The position numbers and the translations under genes are program-made. A DNA stretch of 64,000 nucleotides from Oscillospiraceae bacterium (GTDB lineage Bacteria; Bacillota; Clostridia; Oscillospirales; Oscillospiraceae): contig JAJQBY010000136.1 in assembly GCA_021203045.1 (NCBI GenBank), forward strand, positions 19,660 through 83,659. Reading direction: 5' to 3'. Below, in pieces: positions 62,618 through 64,000 of this stretch (positions are counted from its first letter, which is position 1; the number at the start of each line of letters is the position of its first letter). The notes beneath the pieces were generated by a model. That model ran no database searches and was not told the origin of the DNA. It saw nothing but the letters and a program-made list of their open reading frames with translations.

Positions 62618-64000
62618 TTTTTTCTTCTGATGTCACCGCCGTTTATCAGCTTGTCCCGGTAAAGGTCCTTCCATGGTGCCCGGCGAATGAATATGCCTCC
62701 GGAATCCCCACCGCCGGAGCCGGCCAGAGGCGTCATATAGGGCAGGCCGAAGGTCTCCAGAGAGCACAGATGCCACAGCAGCAGCGCCGTGCCCACCACG
62801 ATGCCGAACATCCCTGCCAACGCCGCCGCAATGGCAAGACCAAACCGGCATAGCCGGATGGCGGTGCTCAGATCCTGGCTGGGCATGGTGTATCCGGCGA
62901 TGCCCGCCAGGGCCACCACGATCACGGCGATGGGGCTGATGACCTTGGCGTCCACGGCAGACTGGCCCACGATCAGCGCGCCGATGATGCTGACCGTCTG
63001 GCCCACCGGGTCCGGCAGACGCAGGCCCGCCTCCTGAAGCAGCTCAAAGGCCAGCAACATCCCCAGCACCTCCGCCGCCGTGGAAAAGGGGGACGGATTG
63101 CTTGGATTCAATGACGGAGAGCAGCAGCTTCGTGGGTATCATTTCCGCGTGGAACGTGGCCACGGCAACATAAAAGGCCGGCAGCAGCAGGCTCAGTATC
63201 AGGGCCGCCCAGCGCAGCAGCCGGATGGCGGAGGCCGCCAGATAGTGCAGGGAGCGGTCCTCTGAGGTCCACATAAATTCCGGCAGAAAGGCCGGCGCGG
63301 CGAAGGCCAGGGGCATTCCGTCTACGATCACGGCCACCCGCCCCTGAAGCAGAAGCATGGAAAGGGTGTCCGGCCGCTCTGTGTGAAGAAGCTGGGGGAA
63401 GGGAGAGCGGGGCGCATCCGCAAGGCCGCTGTCCAGCACATCCGGCATGATGGCCCCGTCCACATCCATGGCCTCCAGGCGGCGGAGCATCTCCTCCGGC
63501 AGAGCCGGGTCCGCCACGCCCTCTATCCACAGGACGGCGGCGGAGGATCGGCTTTTCCGGCCGATGGTGGCCTCCTTCAGCTTCAGCCTTGGCGTGTGCA
63601 GGCGGGAGCGGACCAGACCTGTATTAATCCGCAGGGGCTCGACGAAGGCGTCCTTGCCGCCCTTCAGGGATTTTTCCACGGATGGCTCCTGCACGCTCCG
63701 GTGCTGACCGGTCTTGACCTGAAAGAGAAAGGCTGTCCCCTGAAAGACCAGAGCGCAGCTGCCGAAGGAAAGAGCCTCCGCAAGCGCATCCATGCTGTCC
63801 GTCTGCTTCATGGAGCTGCTGTAAACGGCTCCGCCTGCCAGTCCATCCAGAACATCCTTCTCTGAGACCGCCCCGGCGAAGCGGGCGGGGTCGGTCAGGG
63901 GCCGCAGCACCTGCTCCGCTACCTCCGCGCCGGACACAGTCCCATCCAGCCAGCAGACAAAAATATGGACAGATGTTCCTGTGATGTGGACGTTGTGGGA
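62614..64000 (-). pseudogene. gerAA: gerAA-family gene, frameshifted and cut by the window end
   Basis: A subunit of a GerA-type germinant receptor (GerA/SpoVAF family), with a cytoplasmic N-terminal domain and C-terminal membrane helices. Two ORFs cover it: 63044-63937, ending just after TKLLLSVIESKQSVP, and 62614-63111, carrying FSTAAEVLGMLLAFELLQEAGLRLPDPVGQ onward. Joining them needs one base removed at the run CCCCCTTTT (plus strand 63084-63092); with four C the reading SVPFSTAAEVLG is restored. The frame also stays open to base 64000, so the true start is outside the window. It may be a real mutation, a reversible homopolymer change or a sequencing error. Confidence 0.8.

Overview
The window is ordinary chromosome from a GC-rich, endospore-forming Firmicute. 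It most resembles a gut-type Clostridia lineage such as Oscillospiraceae; this is inferred from gene content and GC, not from a search. Evidence includes the dnaA-dnaN-recF-remB-gyrB-gyrA block, spore genes (gpr and a gerA-type operon), an Isc/Rrf2 iron-sulfur cluster, SepF/DivIVA division genes and Firmicutes-style Shine-Dalgarno sites (AGGAGG). I see no rRNA, tRNA, CRISPR array, prophage or insertion sequence.

Layout. 0-5 kb: miaB diverges from mutL, a small unknown gene, miaA and hfq. 5-13.6 kb: a HlyD-like protein, the YggS PLP protein, sepF, divIVA, ileS, lspA (with a long charged tail) and rluD. 13.6-16.7 kb: a GT-C-like membrane protein, a lipoprotein, GtrA and a small membrane protein. 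16.7-21.8 kb: a complete sulfate/thiosulfate ABC importer (minus strand) diverging from a LacI-family regulator, with LacI-type operators between them. 21.9-25.8 kb: iscS-iscU-mnmA-HD protein-iscR. 25.8-36.3 kb: a MATE exporter lacking a canonical start codon, HtrA, a PIG-V-like mannosyltransferase, a DUF819 transporter, a VanX-type dipeptidase, rpsT, gpr, and a TetR/MATE pair. 36.3-39.4 kb: two perfect parS sites, parA, parB and serS. 39.4-46.1 kb: a hairpin-rich spacer, an ornithine carbamoyltransferase, an iron-alcohol-dehydrogenase homologue without its metal ligands, a BspA-like repeat lipoprotein, a metallo-hydrolase, a ROK kinase, and an SDR/SnoaL-like pair.

46.2-55.1 kb is the initiation block on the minus strand (dnaA, dnaN, recF, remB, gyrB, gyrA, rnhA). 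The 223-bp dnaA-dnaN spacer carries degenerate DnaA boxes, an AT-rich tract and TAG triplets, so it is the best oriC candidate. 55.3-64 kb: mfd and a PrsA/SurA-like lipoprotein, then a gerA-type germination operon on the minus strand. The gerAA gene of that operon is frameshifted at a C5T4 run and runs off the window end.

Most genes are conserved housekeeping functions working in replication, segregation, tRNA modification, Fe-S assembly and spore biology. I found no convincing new defence or mobile system. The most unusual items are the metal-ligand-free alcohol dehydrogenase homologue, the MATE gene with a probable ACG start, the LspA C-terminal extension, the gerAA homopolymer frameshift, the serS-argF hairpin chain, the steroid-dehydrogenase-like SDR next to a SnoaL-like protein, and the parS site abutting the parA promoter.
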